A DNA stretch of 64,000 nt, from the NCBI RefSeq assembly GCF_006965485.1, contig NZ_CP041360.1:124001-188000 (forward strand), written 5' to 3'. The position numbers and the translations under genes are program-made. A model generated the notes under the pieces. The model was not told where the DNA came from, did not search any database, and saw nothing but the letters and a program-made list of their open reading frames with translations. Each line of letters opens with the position of its first letter. The first letter of the stretch is position 1. The stretch is from Spirosoma sp. KCTC 42546 (GTDB lineage Bacteria; Bacteroidota; Bacteroidia; Cytophagales; Spirosomataceae). This document shows, in pieces, positions 54,926 to 63,031 of this stretch.

Positions 54926-55792
54926 ATGATCGACCTCGACAAGATTATCGCTATTGATGTGCACACCCATGCAGAAGCCTCCTGCTGGCATCCGCACGAC
55001 GACTTCCGACCGGAGCTGGACGAGGCTTTCGCCAAATTTTTCAAATCTGACCACCGGCCAACTATTCAGGAGACCGCTGATTATTACCGGGAGCGGAACA
55101 TGGCCTTTGTGATGTTCACAGTCGATTCGGAGTTCAACGTAGGCAAGCACCGGATTCCGAACGAGGAAGTAGCCGAAGGAGCGCAGAAAAACGCGGATGT
55201 AATGATTGCCTTCGCGAGTATAGATCCGCACAAAGGCCGCATGGGAGCCCGTGAAGCCCGGAATCTGATCGAAAATTATGGGGTAAAGGGCTTTAAGTTT
55301 CACCCAACTGTGCAGGGTTTTTATCCCAACGACCGCATGGCCTATCACCTGTACGAAGTCATTGCAGAGTACAAACTGCCGATGTTGTTTCATTCGGGGC
55401 ATTCGGGTTTTGGTTCGGGCGTGCGCGGGGGCGGAGGGTTGCGGTTGGAATACTCTAACCCAATTCATCTGGACGATGTAGCTATTGACTTCCCCGACAA
55501 TCCCATCATTATTGCGCACCCGAGCTGGCCCTGGCAGGATGAAGCGCTATCGGTAGCGATGCACAAACCCAATATATATATTGATTTGAGCGGCTGGTCG
55601 CCAAAGTATTTCCCAAAGCAGTTGGTGCAATATGCCAATACCCTGCTGAAAGATCGGATGCTATTCGGTACTGATTTCCCGCTGATTACGCCCGATCGCT
55701 GGATGAAAGATTTTGAGGAAGCTGGCTTTAAAGAGGACGTCAAGCCGCTGATTTTAAAGGAAAATGCGATTCGGATGCTTGGTCTGAGGTAG
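54926..55792 (+). CDS. Amidohydrolase-2 family enzyme (decarboxylase/hydrolase of aromatic pathway type)
   Basis: 288 residues, no signal peptide. Metal-site motifs: DVHTHAE, FKFHPTVQGF, LFHSGHSG, IIAHPSWPW and FGTDFPL. The fold is the ACMSD/LigI/LigJ/LigW group, whose members decarboxylate or hydrolyse carboxylated aromatic or ring-cleavage products. Its exact substrate is open: position between the aromatic hydrolase and an aromatic acid symporter suits a carboxylated phenolic. It lies 44 bp before the symporter. Confidence 0.87.
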   Translation: MIDLDKIIAIDVHTHAEASCWHPHDDFRPELDEAFAKFFKSDHRPTIQETADYYRERNMAFVMFTVDSEFNVGKHRIPNEEVAEGAQKNADVMIAFASIDPHKGRMGAREARNLIENYGVKGFKFHPTVQGFYPNDRMAYHLYEVIAEYKLPMLFHSGHSGFGSGVRGGGGLRLEYSNPIHLDDVAIDFPDNPIIIAHPSWPWQDEALSVAMHKPNIYIDLSGWSPKYFPKQLVQYANTLLKDRMLFGTDFPLITPDRWMKDFEEAGFKEDVKPLILKENAIRMLGLR

Positions 55793-55836
55793 ACTACCTA
55801 AAAAACCTCTTTCTACAGATAACCCCTTGATCTGAA

Positions 55837-57135
55837 ATGGAAGTAAGTGCTAAATCCCTGATTGACCAGCGACCGATTTCGCGGCTGCAATATGCAACCA
55901 TCGTGATCTGCTTCCTAATGAACATGCTCGATGGCATGGATGTGATGGTCATTTCCTATGCGGCCCCGGCCATTGCCAAAAGCTGGAGCGTCAGCCCCGA
56001 AGCCTTGGGTATCGTTTTTAGTGCCGGATTATTTGGCATGACCTTCGGGGCTTTATTTCTGGCTCCGTATGCTGATCATATTGGCCGAAAATCCATGATT
56101 CTGCTCAGTGCCGCTATCATGGGCATTAGTATTTATCTGACTTCCCTATCCGCAAGCATTATTCCGCTCATCGCGTTTCGTTTCATTAGTGGTCTCGGCA
56201 TCGGTAGTATGCTGGCGAGTACAGCTGCTCTGGCTTCCGAATATACGCCCAATAAAACCCGCGATTTCTGGGTGAGTTTTGTCATTTCGGGTTATCCCGT
56301 TGGGGCTGTGTTATCGGGATTGGTAGCGGCTAAGGTTATTCCCGCTTCGGGATGGCAAACCATGTTCCAGATTGCGGGCGTTGCCACCTTTCTGGCCTTG
56401 CCACTGATTCAATTCTTCCTGACCGAGTCGCTGGATTTTTACCTGAAATCGCAACCGCATCTGGCGCTGGAAAAAGCGAATAGTATACTGGCCAAAATGA
56501 GCCATACCCTGGTGGATACCCTACCGAATAAACCCGCCAAACGAACAGGGATACCTATCAAATCATTGCTGGAGGATGAGTATAAATTGCCGACCATTCA
56601 GTTGTGGGTTGCCCTGTTTCTGGCGTTCGCTACGCTCTATTTTCTGACTAGCTGGATTCCCAAACTGGCAACAAATGCCGGGCTTCCTATTGAATTGGCT
56701 ATTTATGCAGGAACCGTCTTCAATGTTGGGGCTTTTTTCGGCATTACAATGCAGGGCTATTTTTCCAGTCTATTCGGCCTGAAAAAGACGATCGGGATAT
56801 TCCTGATTATGACGGGTGTTGTCATGGCGTCTTTTCAACTCTTTATGGGATCATCTACCTTGCTGCTGGTCTTTGCCCTGCTAGGATTTGGTATTCAGGG
56901 GGGATTTGTGGGACTCTACGCCGTGGCGGCCCGCATGTATCCAACCGAATTTCGTACGACAGGTGTTGGCTGGTCAATTGGGATTGGAAGATTGGGGGGT
57001 ATCATTGGACCCGCCGTGGGCGGTGTGCTTATTGGTATGGGTTTGTCGATGGTGACGAACTTTCTGATTTACGCCGTTCCAACGATCTTTGCGGGCATCA
57101 TGACCATGTACATTTCGTCGAAGAAGATAAGTTGA
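55837..57135 (+). CDS. MFS aromatic acid/H+ symporter (AAHS type)
   Basis: 432 residues with about 12 helices. AAHS signatures are present: MNMLDGMDVMVISYAAPAIA in helix 1 (the DGxD motif used for proton coupling), FGMTFGALFLAPYADHIGRK between helices 2 and 3, and EYTPNKTRDFWVSFVISGYP. PcaK and related proteins of this group take up 4-hydroxybenzoate, protocatechuate or vanillate. It should bring the aromatic acids of this cluster across the inner membrane. Confidence 0.92.
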   Translation: MEVSAKSLIDQRPISRLQYATIVICFLMNMLDGMDVMVISYAAPAIAKSWSVSPEALGIVFSAGLFGMTFGALFLAPYADHIGRKSMILLSAAIMGISIYLTSLSASIIPLIAFRFISGLGIGSMLASTAALASEYTPNKTRDFWVSFVISGYPVGAVLSGLVAAKVIPASGWQTMFQIAGVATFLALPLIQFFLTESLDFYLKSQPHLALEKANSILAKMSHTLVDTLPNKPAKRTGIPIKSLLEDEYKLPTIQLWVALFLAFATLYFLTSWIPKLATNAGLPIELAIYAGTVFNVGAFFGITMQGYFSSLFGLKKTIGIFLIMTGVVMASFQLFMGSSTLLLVFALLGFGIQGGFVGLYAVAARMYPTEFRTTGVGWSIGIGRLGGIIGPAVGGVLIGMGLSMVTNFLIYAVPTIFAGIMTMYISSKKIS

Positions 57136-57157
57136 CAAGCTATGGACAAAGAAGACG

Positions 57158-57538
57158 CTATAGGTCTAATAGAATGAGGTCCAGGCCATCAACTTTCGCG
57201 AAACCTGAATCGAATGTTAGGAGCGGTATCCCTAGGAAGAGGGCTGTAGCGGCAATAATGGCATCGGGTAGTTTGATGCGGTGGCGTCTGCGGATTTTTA
57301 TCGTTTGCTCTTTGATAGCAGAGATTAATTCGATTAGTCGGCAGCTCTCATCATCAATAAAGTACCGGATTTGCTGTTCACTTTCTTCATCGAGCTGAGA
57401 GAAGCTTAATAATTCGATTTCCGTAATGGCTGAGATATATAGAATTTCTCCGTCAATAGCGTTAGTTACTTTTTCATTACCATTGAAGTAATAAATCAGC
57501 GCATTCGTGTCGACCAAAATTGCTTTATTCCCATTCAT
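57158..57538 (-). CDS. PIN-domain toxin (VapC-like)
   Basis: 126 residues. The four acidic positions of PIN ribonucleases are visible: Asp in LVDTNALIY, Glu in ITEIELLSF, Asp in LPDAIIAATA and Asp in LTFDSGF. It should cleave RNA and be held inactive by the antitoxin encoded just upstream, whose stop overlaps this start by 14 bp. It is inserted antisense between the symporter and the malonate genes. Confidence 0.92.
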   Translation of the reverse strand: MNGNKAILVDTNALIYYFNGNEKVTNAIDGEILYISAITEIELLSFSQLDEESEQQIRYFIDDESCRLIELISAIKEQTIKIRRRHRIKLPDAIIAATALFLGIPLLTFDSGFAKVDGLDLILLDL

Positions 57539-57704
57539 CTCTTACTTTTTTCTGATAAGTAAGTCCATCCATTGGGAATTTAATTTTTCCTGCATACTTC
57601 GTTGGGTCAAAGCCTTTGCGAGCCGATTTAGGCTGGTTAGCAATCGCTTTCAGGGCATCATCGACAGCTGATGCGGGTGCATCTTTGGGAATCCGAATAA
57701 CCAT
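57525..57704 (-). CDS. Antitoxin partner of the PIN toxin
   Basis: About 59 residues from MVIRIPKDAPASAV, chosen because the longer open frame begins with an unrelated hydrophobic stretch. The short strand, the helical middle (VDDALKAIANQPKSARK) and a flexible tail (FPMDGLTYQKKVRDEWE) fit a VapB/DUF2281-like antitoxin whose tail plugs the PIN site. It overlaps the toxin gene by 14 bp, as type II pairs do. Confidence 0.8.
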   Translation of the reverse strand: MVIRIPKDAPASAVDDALKAIANQPKSARKGFDPTKYAGKIKFPMDGLTYQKKVRDEWE

Positions 57705-57764
57705 ATGTGGTTGTGTTTTTAACAAATATAACCAGATTAACTCATTTTTGATACTGACTAGTCT

Positions 57765-59246
57765 ATGCAACTTGTACATAACGCCATTCATAACGTTGAC
57801 TTAACGGCCATTGTATCAGACGGCAAATCGTATACCTATCAGCAGTTACTTGATTCGTCCAGGGCCTTTGCGGAACGCCTGCTGAACGGAGCCACCGACC
57901 TCAACGAAGCTCGTGTAGCTTTTATGGTAGCGCCGGGATTCGATTACGTGCGGGTGCAGTGGGGCATTTGGCGAGCGGGGGGCATTGCCGTGCCACTAGC
58001 GTTGTCCTATCCATTACCTTCGTTGAGGTATGTAATCGAAGATACAGGGGCTCAGATCGTTATTGCGGATAAAGCCTATGTGGATATCCTTGCACCTTTA
58101 GCCGAAGAAAAAGGGTTTCGCTTTATCACGCCAGGCGATGAAACAGAGTCAGTCATAGGCCAGTCTCTACCCGAGTTGGATGCCAGTCGCCGGGCTATGA
58201 TACTGTACACCAGTGGCACGACCAATCTGCCCAAGGGCGTCGTAACCACCCATGCCAACCTTGAAGCGCAAATTTCAACCCTGGTGAATGTCTGGCAATG
58301 GTCATCCAGCGATCATATCTTGTGTGTACTGCCGCTGCATCATGTGCATGGTATCATCAACGTGATTTGCTGTGCGCTATGGGCCGGAGCCACCGTCGAA
58401 TTCCTGCCTAATTTCTCGGCCGAAGCCGTTTTTGATACGTTCCAACGTGGGCAGGTCAATGTGTTCATGGCCGTGCCGACTATTTATTTCAAACTCATCG
58501 CCTACTGGGAAAGCCTTCCCATTGAGCGGCAACAGCAAGTAACAGAAACCCTGTTCCGATTCCGGCTCATGGTGTCGGGGTCGGCAGCATTGCCCGTTTC
58601 GGTGATGGAGAAATGGAAAACCGTTAGTGGACATACGCTGCTCGAACGCTATGGGATGACCGAAATTGGCATGGGCATCAGCAATCCTTACAAAGGCGAA
58701 CGGCGGGTAGGTTATATCGGTCTGCCATTGCCCGATGTCAGCGTCCGGCTGGTCGATGAGGAAAATGCGGTCGTAGAAGACGGTCAACCCGGAGAGATTC
58801 AGATAAAAGGGGACACCGTTTTTCTGGACTACTGGAATCGGCCCGAAGCCACGCAAAAAGCATTTACCGACGATGGCTGGTTCCGGACAGGCGATATCGC
58901 TGTGGTAGAAGATGGCTACTACCGCATGCTGGGCCGCGATTCCATCGATATTATTAAATCGGGTGGTTATAAAATCTCAGCCCTCGAAATCGAAGAAGTG
59001 CTCAGAACCCACCCTGCCATCAGCGATTGTAGTGTTGTCGGTATTCCGAACGAAGAATGGGGCGAGTTGGTAGCCGTAGCCGTTATCCTAAGCGATCAAA
59101 CGGTTTCGGCAGATACCTTACCGAACTGGCTTCGCGAACGCATGCCTGCGTATAAAGTGCCCCGGCAGTATCGGATCGTTGAGGAACTCCCCCGAAATGC
59201 CATGGGGAAAGTCACGAAGAATGATCTGAAACCCCTTTTTAAATGA
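57765..59246 (+). CDS. Acyl-CoA ligase, probable malonyl-CoA synthetase
   Basis: 493 residues, the usual length for MatB. Adenylation motifs: YTSGTTNLPKGVVTTH, LPLHHVHGIINV, ERYGMTEIGMG, WFRTGDIA, GRDSIDIIKSGGYKISALEI and PRNAMGKVTK. The compact size, the RYGMTEIGMG motif and the malonate transporter subunits directly downstream point to malonate activation (malonate + ATP + CoA -> malonyl-CoA). A medium-chain or aromatic ligase is the alternative. It starts 60 bp after the divergent antitoxin start. Confidence 0.82.
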   Translation: MQLVHNAIHNVDLTAIVSDGKSYTYQQLLDSSRAFAERLLNGATDLNEARVAFMVAPGFDYVRVQWGIWRAGGIAVPLALSYPLPSLRYVIEDTGAQIVIADKAYVDILAPLAEEKGFRFITPGDETESVIGQSLPELDASRRAMILYTSGTTNLPKGVVTTHANLEAQISTLVNVWQWSSSDHILCVLPLHHVHGIINVICCALWAGATVEFLPNFSAEAVFDTFQRGQVNVFMAVPTIYFKLIAYWESLPIERQQQVTETLFRFRLMVSGSAALPVSVMEKWKTVSGHTLLERYGMTEIGMGISNPYKGERRVGYIGLPLPDVSVRLVDEENAVVEDGQPGEIQIKGDTVFLDYWNRPEATQKAFTDDGWFRTGDIAVVEDGYYRMLGRDSIDIIKSGGYKISALEIEEVLRTHPAISDCSVVGIPNEEWGELVAVAVILSDQTVSADTLPNWLRERMPAYKVPRQYRIVEELPRNAMGKVTKNDLKPLFK

Positions 59247-59254
59247 CTACTATA

Positions 59255-59310
59255 CAATGGATAAAGTAAAATGAGTGATGGGTCATGACAAACCATTATC
59301 CATTATCCAT
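59255..59310. repeat. Imperfect inverted repeat, ATGGATAA/TTATCCAT
   Basis: ATGGATAA near 59257 pairs with TTATCCAT at 59296 and again at 59303. Simple-sequence flanks (AATGAGTGATGG, CCATTAG) extend the pairing loosely. It lies between the ligase and madL and resembles the hairpin before pcaB. Confidence 0.5.
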
Positions 59311-59342
59311 TAGTCATTATGCATGTCTAAACTTGTACCTAT

Positions 59343-59738
59343 ATGATAATTTACGGGGTTGGTATTCTGGCCTTCTGCTACGTAATCGGGCAGTTAACGG
59401 GCGAATTACTTGGCAGGCTGATTGGTGTAGAGGCCAATGTGGGTGGAGTTGGTTTTGCGATGCTGTTGTTGATTTTCCTGAATGACTGGTTTACCAAAAA
59501 GGGCTACACCGACAAACTCACCGACAACGGTATTCTGTTCTGGAGCCAGATGTACATACCCATAGTGGTGGCCATGTCGGCGATTCAAAACGTAAAAGTG
59601 GCCGTTTCAAGCGGGGTAATTGCCCTGGTAGCCGGTATTGTTCCTGTCTTGATTTGCCTCGCCATGATTCCCCTTCTTGCTAAATTAGCTAAACCCAAAT
59701 CCGCCGACCAACATGGAAATTATCACCCGATTTCTTGA
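59343..59738 (+). CDS. madL: Malonate transporter subunit MadL
   Basis: 131 residues with four hydrophobic segments. GVGILAFCYVIGQLTGELLG, VGGVGFAMLLLIFLNDWF and FWSQMYIPIVVAMSAIQNV match MadL, one of two subunits of the sodium-coupled malonate carrier. It overlaps madM by 26 bp, so the two are translationally coupled. Confidence 0.93.
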   Translation: MIIYGVGILAFCYVIGQLTGELLGRLIGVEANVGGVGFAMLLLIFLNDWFTKKGYTDKLTDNGILFWSQMYIPIVVAMSAIQNVKVAVSSGVIALVAGIVPVLICLAMIPLLAKLAKPKSADQHGNYHPIS

Positions 59739-60474
59739 AAAAAATGGGTTGATTGTTGCCTTCCTGATCGTTGCGTTGATCATGTATGGCTCGGCAATTA
59801 TCTCCAATCGGCTCACTAACAAGAAAATCCCGGCTTCCGCCATTGCCATTGTTAGTGGCTTGATCCTGGCTTATATTGGCGGTAAGTATTCGGGAGGTGA
59901 AAAAGGCATTGCTGACCTAAAGATATTCTCGGGGTTTGGGCTGATGGGTGGGGCTATGTTCCGCGATTTCGCCATTGTCTCAACAGCCATGGGAGCCAGC
60001 TTCGTGGTCATGAAACAGACAGGCTGGGTGGGCGCCTTATCGCTGTTTCTTGGCATTGTTCTTTCTTTTATAGGTGGTGTTGCAGTAGCGTTGCTCTGGG
60101 GATATACCGATGCCATTAGCCTAACTACGATTGGGGCTGGTGCCTGTACCTACATCGTTGGGCCCGTAACGGGCGCTGCTATTGGGGCAAGTTCCGATGT
60201 GATGGCGCTGAGTATCGCTGCTGGCGTTGTAAAAGCAGTTTTTGTAACGATTGGAACACCCCTGGTGGCCCGATACATTGGCCTTGATAACCCACATACG
60301 GCCATGATTTTTGGCGGATTAATGGGAACCACCAGTGGGGTGTCGGCTGGCCTGGCTGCTACCGACCCTAAATTAGTACCCTACGGTGCGCTGACCGCTA
60401 CGTTTTATACCGGACTTGGCTGCCTGGCTTGTCCATCGGTGCTGTATCTGCTGATGCGATTTTTCTTCATATAG
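59713..60474 (+). CDS. madM: Malonate transporter subunit MadM
   Basis: 253 residues, about eight membrane segments. AIAIVSGLILAYIGGKYSGG, SGFGLMGGAMFRDFAIVSTA, IGAGACTYIVGPVTGAAIGA and FGGLMGTTSGVSAGLAATDP are the MadM landmarks. With MadL it forms a malonate importer. It is last in the malonate unit; the next gene is divergent in control and convergent in direction. Confidence 0.95.
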   Translation: MEIITRFLEKNGLIVAFLIVALIMYGSAIISNRLTNKKIPASAIAIVSGLILAYIGGKYSGGEKGIADLKIFSGFGLMGGAMFRDFAIVSTAMGASFVVMKQTGWVGALSLFLGIVLSFIGGVAVALLWGYTDAISLTTIGAGACTYIVGPVTGAAIGASSDVMALSIAAGVVKAVFVTIGTPLVARYIGLDNPHTAMIFGGLMGTTSGVSAGLAATDPKLVPYGALTATFYTGLGCLACPSVLYLLMRFFFI

Positions 60475-60514
60475 CAGGGCTTTCTCACAAAAGAGTTAAG
60501 GGGGTATGCTACCA

Positions 60515-61396
60515 CTAGGTTTTCCCCATTTTACGAAACTGACCCGGTGATAGCCCCGTCTGTTTTTTGAACAGTCGCGAAAAATAGGCTGGGTCTTTGA
60601 AATTCAGGACATACGAAATTTCGGATAGGGAATAGGTGGTATTAAGCAGGTACTTCTTGGCTTCATTGGTTAGATTATCGTGGACAATTTGCAGCGCCGA
60701 CTTTTTTACAACCGACTGGCAAATCCGGTTAAGGTGAACCGACGTAATGTTCAATGAACTGGCGTACTCCTGAATCGTTTTTAACTTATGAATCGACTGT
60801 CGGATGAGCTTTTGAAAATCGTTAAAATACTGAAGCGTCCGATTAGGTGAAGTAGGTGATGGAATTTCCGACTCCTGCTGCGTTCGGTATAAGCTGATCA
60901 ATAGCATCTGAAGTACTAATTGCAGTTGTGTTTTCTTTTCGAGATGATCTTCATTTAACTCCTGAACCAGCCGATTCTTTAACCAATATAATTGATCAAA
61001 AACAGCTGGCTGACCTGCAAATGGGTATTGACGAAGCTGATTCAATTCCAGAAAAATGTGGGGCTTTGACTTGAAAAAAGCATCAAGCGCCTGTTCGGCA
61101 ATGGTGAACACTTCACCAACCATATCTGATTGAAATGCAAATCCATGCAAGGTATTCGTTGGAATCAGTACTACACAGGGAGGAGTGAGGGTAACTCTCC
61201 GTAGTTCCGATAACAGTATCCCATTCCCCGATATAAAAAAGAACAGCTGGATTAAATCAGTATGCAGGTGTTCGTTGATGTCCCAATCATACAATCGGCT
61301 TCGAACCTCCAGTAATTCATGATGAAGAAAGCTGTCTAAAAATGGGTGTTGGGTGTCGCCATACAATCCCTCGAAGTTTTTTAAACGGGTAGGCAT
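60515..61396 (-). CDS. AraC-family transcriptional regulator
   Basis: 293 residues. The N-terminal cupin (about 20-170: LIQLFFFISGNGILLSE, PPCVVLIPTNTLHGFAF) binds an effector, and the C-terminal tandem helix-turn-helix (NITSVHLNRICQSVVKKSAL, YLLNTTYSLSEISYVLNFKD, PAYFSRLFKKQTGLSPGQFR) is complete. This is the layout of PobR/PcaQ-like AraC regulators of aromatic genes. It is divergent from pcaH and probably controls pcaHGB in response to protocatechuate or 4-hydroxybenzoate. Confidence 0.93.
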   Translation of the reverse strand: MPTRLKNFEGLYGDTQHPFLDSFLHHELLEVRSRLYDWDINEHLHTDLIQLFFFISGNGILLSELRRVTLTPPCVVLIPTNTLHGFAFQSDMVGEVFTIAEQALDAFFKSKPHIFLELNQLRQYPFAGQPAVFDQLYWLKNRLVQELNEDHLEKKTQLQLVLQMLLISLYRTQQESEIPSPTSPNRTLQYFNDFQKLIRQSIHKLKTIQEYASSLNITSVHLNRICQSVVKKSALQIVHDNLTNEAKKYLLNTTYSLSEISYVLNFKDPAYFSRLFKKQTGLSPGQFRKMGKT

Positions 61397-61445
61397 TTAT
61401 GTTTAAAAAGGATAAATAGTAAGCTAAAAGTGATCATAATGTTCG

Positions 61446-61505
61446 ATTTGTACAAGTCAAATTTTTATTAATCCAAGATAGTTTATAATCATGCTCATAG
61501 CTTTG
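61446..61505 (+). promoter_or_regulatory. pcaH promoter region with a dyad and a -7 box
   Basis: TAGCTTTG at 61498-61505 matches the Bacteroidota -7 box TAnnTTTG, 34 bp before pcaH. Upstream, ATTTG-N7-CAAAT (61446-61462) is a perfect 5-bp dyad at an activator-like distance and is a candidate AraC-regulator site. No clear -33 motif, in keeping with an activator-dependent promoter. Confidence 0.45.
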
Positions 61506-61539
61506 TAGGGAGATTTTCCTAAACCGAAACGCGGTCATT

Positions 61540-62247
61540 ATGAGCGATCTTAGTTACAATCAGTTTGATAGGGAGGTGCAACCGCCCTATCTGGCACCTG
61601 ACTATAAATCAACAGTGTTACGAGCTCCCTCCAGGCCGTTGGTGGTTATCAAACAATCGCTATCGGAGCTTTCTGGGCCGGTTTTCGGCGAGACGCACGT
61701 TGGGCCGTTGGATCATGATTTAACCAAAAACGCGTGTATAAACGGCGCACCTCTGGGTGAACGAATCGTGGTTCACGGCAAGGTGATGGACGAAAATGGT
61801 CGGCCCATTCCGCACACGCTCATTGAGATCTGGCAGGCTAATGCGGCTGGCCGCTACGTGCATAAAGTGGATCAGCACGACGCTCCGCTCGATCCTAATT
61901 TTCTGGGAACAGGTCGTGTATTGACGGATGCGGAAGGCAATTATCGATTTTATACAATCAAACCGGGGGCGTATCCCTGGGGCAACCATTACAATGCCTG
62001 GCGGCCTAATCACATCCATTTTTCTCTGTTCGGGCCGAATATTACGACGCGTCTGGTCACCCAGATGTATTTCCCCGGCGACCCGCTGTTACAGTATGAT
62101 CCACTTTTTCTGGCGGTACCGTTAAAAGGACGCGACCTATTGGTGTCCCAATTCGATTTGAGCCTTACGGAACCCAGTTTTGCTTTAGGGTATCGGTTTA
62201 ATTTTGTTCTCAGAGGACATAATTCAACGCCATTTGAAACGGTATAG
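61540..62247 (+). CDS. pcaH: Protocatechuate 3,4-dioxygenase beta subunit
   Basis: 235 residues. With PcaG it opens protocatechuate between the two hydroxyls to give 3-carboxy-cis,cis-muconate. Non-haem iron ligands can be placed: first Tyr in AAGRYVHK, second Tyr in GAYPWGNHYNAW, and the two His in RPNHIHFSLFG. NACINGAPLGERIVVHGKVM and WQANAAGRY are family hallmarks. Length and domain are normal for PcaH. First gene of the pca unit, under the dyad-bearing promoter. Confidence 0.97.
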   Translation: MSDLSYNQFDREVQPPYLAPDYKSTVLRAPSRPLVVIKQSLSELSGPVFGETHVGPLDHDLTKNACINGAPLGERIVVHGKVMDENGRPIPHTLIEIWQANAAGRYVHKVDQHDAPLDPNFLGTGRVLTDAEGNYRFYTIKPGAYPWGNHYNAWRPNHIHFSLFGPNITTRLVTQMYFPGDPLLQYDPLFLAVPLKGRDLLVSQFDLSLTEPSFALGYRFNFVLRGHNSTPFETV

Positions 62248-62249
62248 AC

Positions 62250-62394
62250 CGCAGATTTTTATGATCATTATGATGTTTTATGATTTTACAACTAATTGAA
62301 ATGACATATGGGGTTGATTATCAACACATAAATTTTATGTGATTGCTTTTAAAAGAAAAATCATTTTTGATCATAAGAATCATAAAAATCTGCG
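62250..62394. repeat. Long imperfect inverted repeat between pcaH and pcaG
   Basis: Arms of about 38 bp (62250-62287 and 62357-62394) share CGCAGATTTTTATGAT exactly, plus TTATGAT and ATGATTTT blocks, around an AT-rich 69-bp centre. It fills the 154-bp gap between two subunits of one enzyme, where most pcaHG genes are nearly adjacent. Confidence 0.8.
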
Positions 62395-62401
62395 TTCCAT
62401 C

Positions 62402-62920
62402 ATGTTGCAAACACCTTCGCAAACTGTCGGCCCTTATTTTGCCTACGGCCTGACGCCGGAGCAATATCTATATAACTTTAAAAGCCTGGTCGACAATCAA
62501 TTGGTAAGCCCACTTGATCAACCCGACGCGATTACCATTACAGGAAATGTATTTGATGGACAGGGGCAAGTTATAACCGATGCCATGATCGAAATCTGGG
62601 ACGCGCAGAATAAGCGTTTTGGCCGATTCGGGACGGGTACTGACCCTAAAAGTCGGTTTGTTTTTCATACCCTCAAGCCTGAGCCGACAGACGGCCAGGC
62701 ACCCCATGTATCGGTGATCGTATTCATGCGTGGGCAACTGATCCATTCCTATACCCGGCTCTATTTCTCCGACGAACCCGACTTGAACGAGAAAGACGAC
62801 GTATTGAATGCGGTGCCTGCTGAACGACGCCATACACTCATTGCCCAAAAGAATGCGGCTGGCTATGAGTTCAATATCTACATGCAGGGTGAGCAGGAAA
62901 CCGTGTTTTTTGAGGTATAA
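62402..62920 (+). CDS. pcaG: Protocatechuate 3,4-dioxygenase alpha subunit
   Basis: About 172 residues from MLQTPSQTVGPYFAYGLTPE, the canonical PcaG N-terminus; the longer open frame lies in the repeat and is rejected. Further features are AMIEIWDAQNKRFGRFGTGT, PHVSVIVFMRGQLIHSYTRL and YFSDEPDLNEKD. The iron ligands of the beta subunit are absent, as expected. It forms the dioxygenase with PcaH. Confidence 0.96.
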   Translation: MLQTPSQTVGPYFAYGLTPEQYLYNFKSLVDNQLVSPLDQPDAITITGNVFDGQGQVITDAMIEIWDAQNKRFGRFGTGTDPKSRFVFHTLKPEPTDGQAPHVSVIVFMRGQLIHSYTRLYFSDEPDLNEKDDVLNAVPAERRHTLIAQKNAAGYEFNIYMQGEQETVFFEV

Positions 62921-62928
62921 GCCGTACT

Positions 62929-63023
62929 AAGTAAATGGACAATGTGAAATGAACAATGCTTAATGCAAATACTTTGATTATCAGGCTGTTTTTCATTTTA
63001 CATTGTCCATTATCCATTTACTT
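62929..63023. repeat. Inverted repeat upstream of pcaB
   Basis: AAGTAAATGGACAATGTGAAATGAA (62929-62953, given here in two blocks: AAGTAAATGGACAATG and TGAAATGAA) pairs with 62991-63023, which reads TTTCATTTTACATTGTCCAT and then TATCCATTTACTT. The right arm has a short duplication of TCCAT. Confidence 0.75.
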
Positions 63024-63031
63024 ATTGAGTC

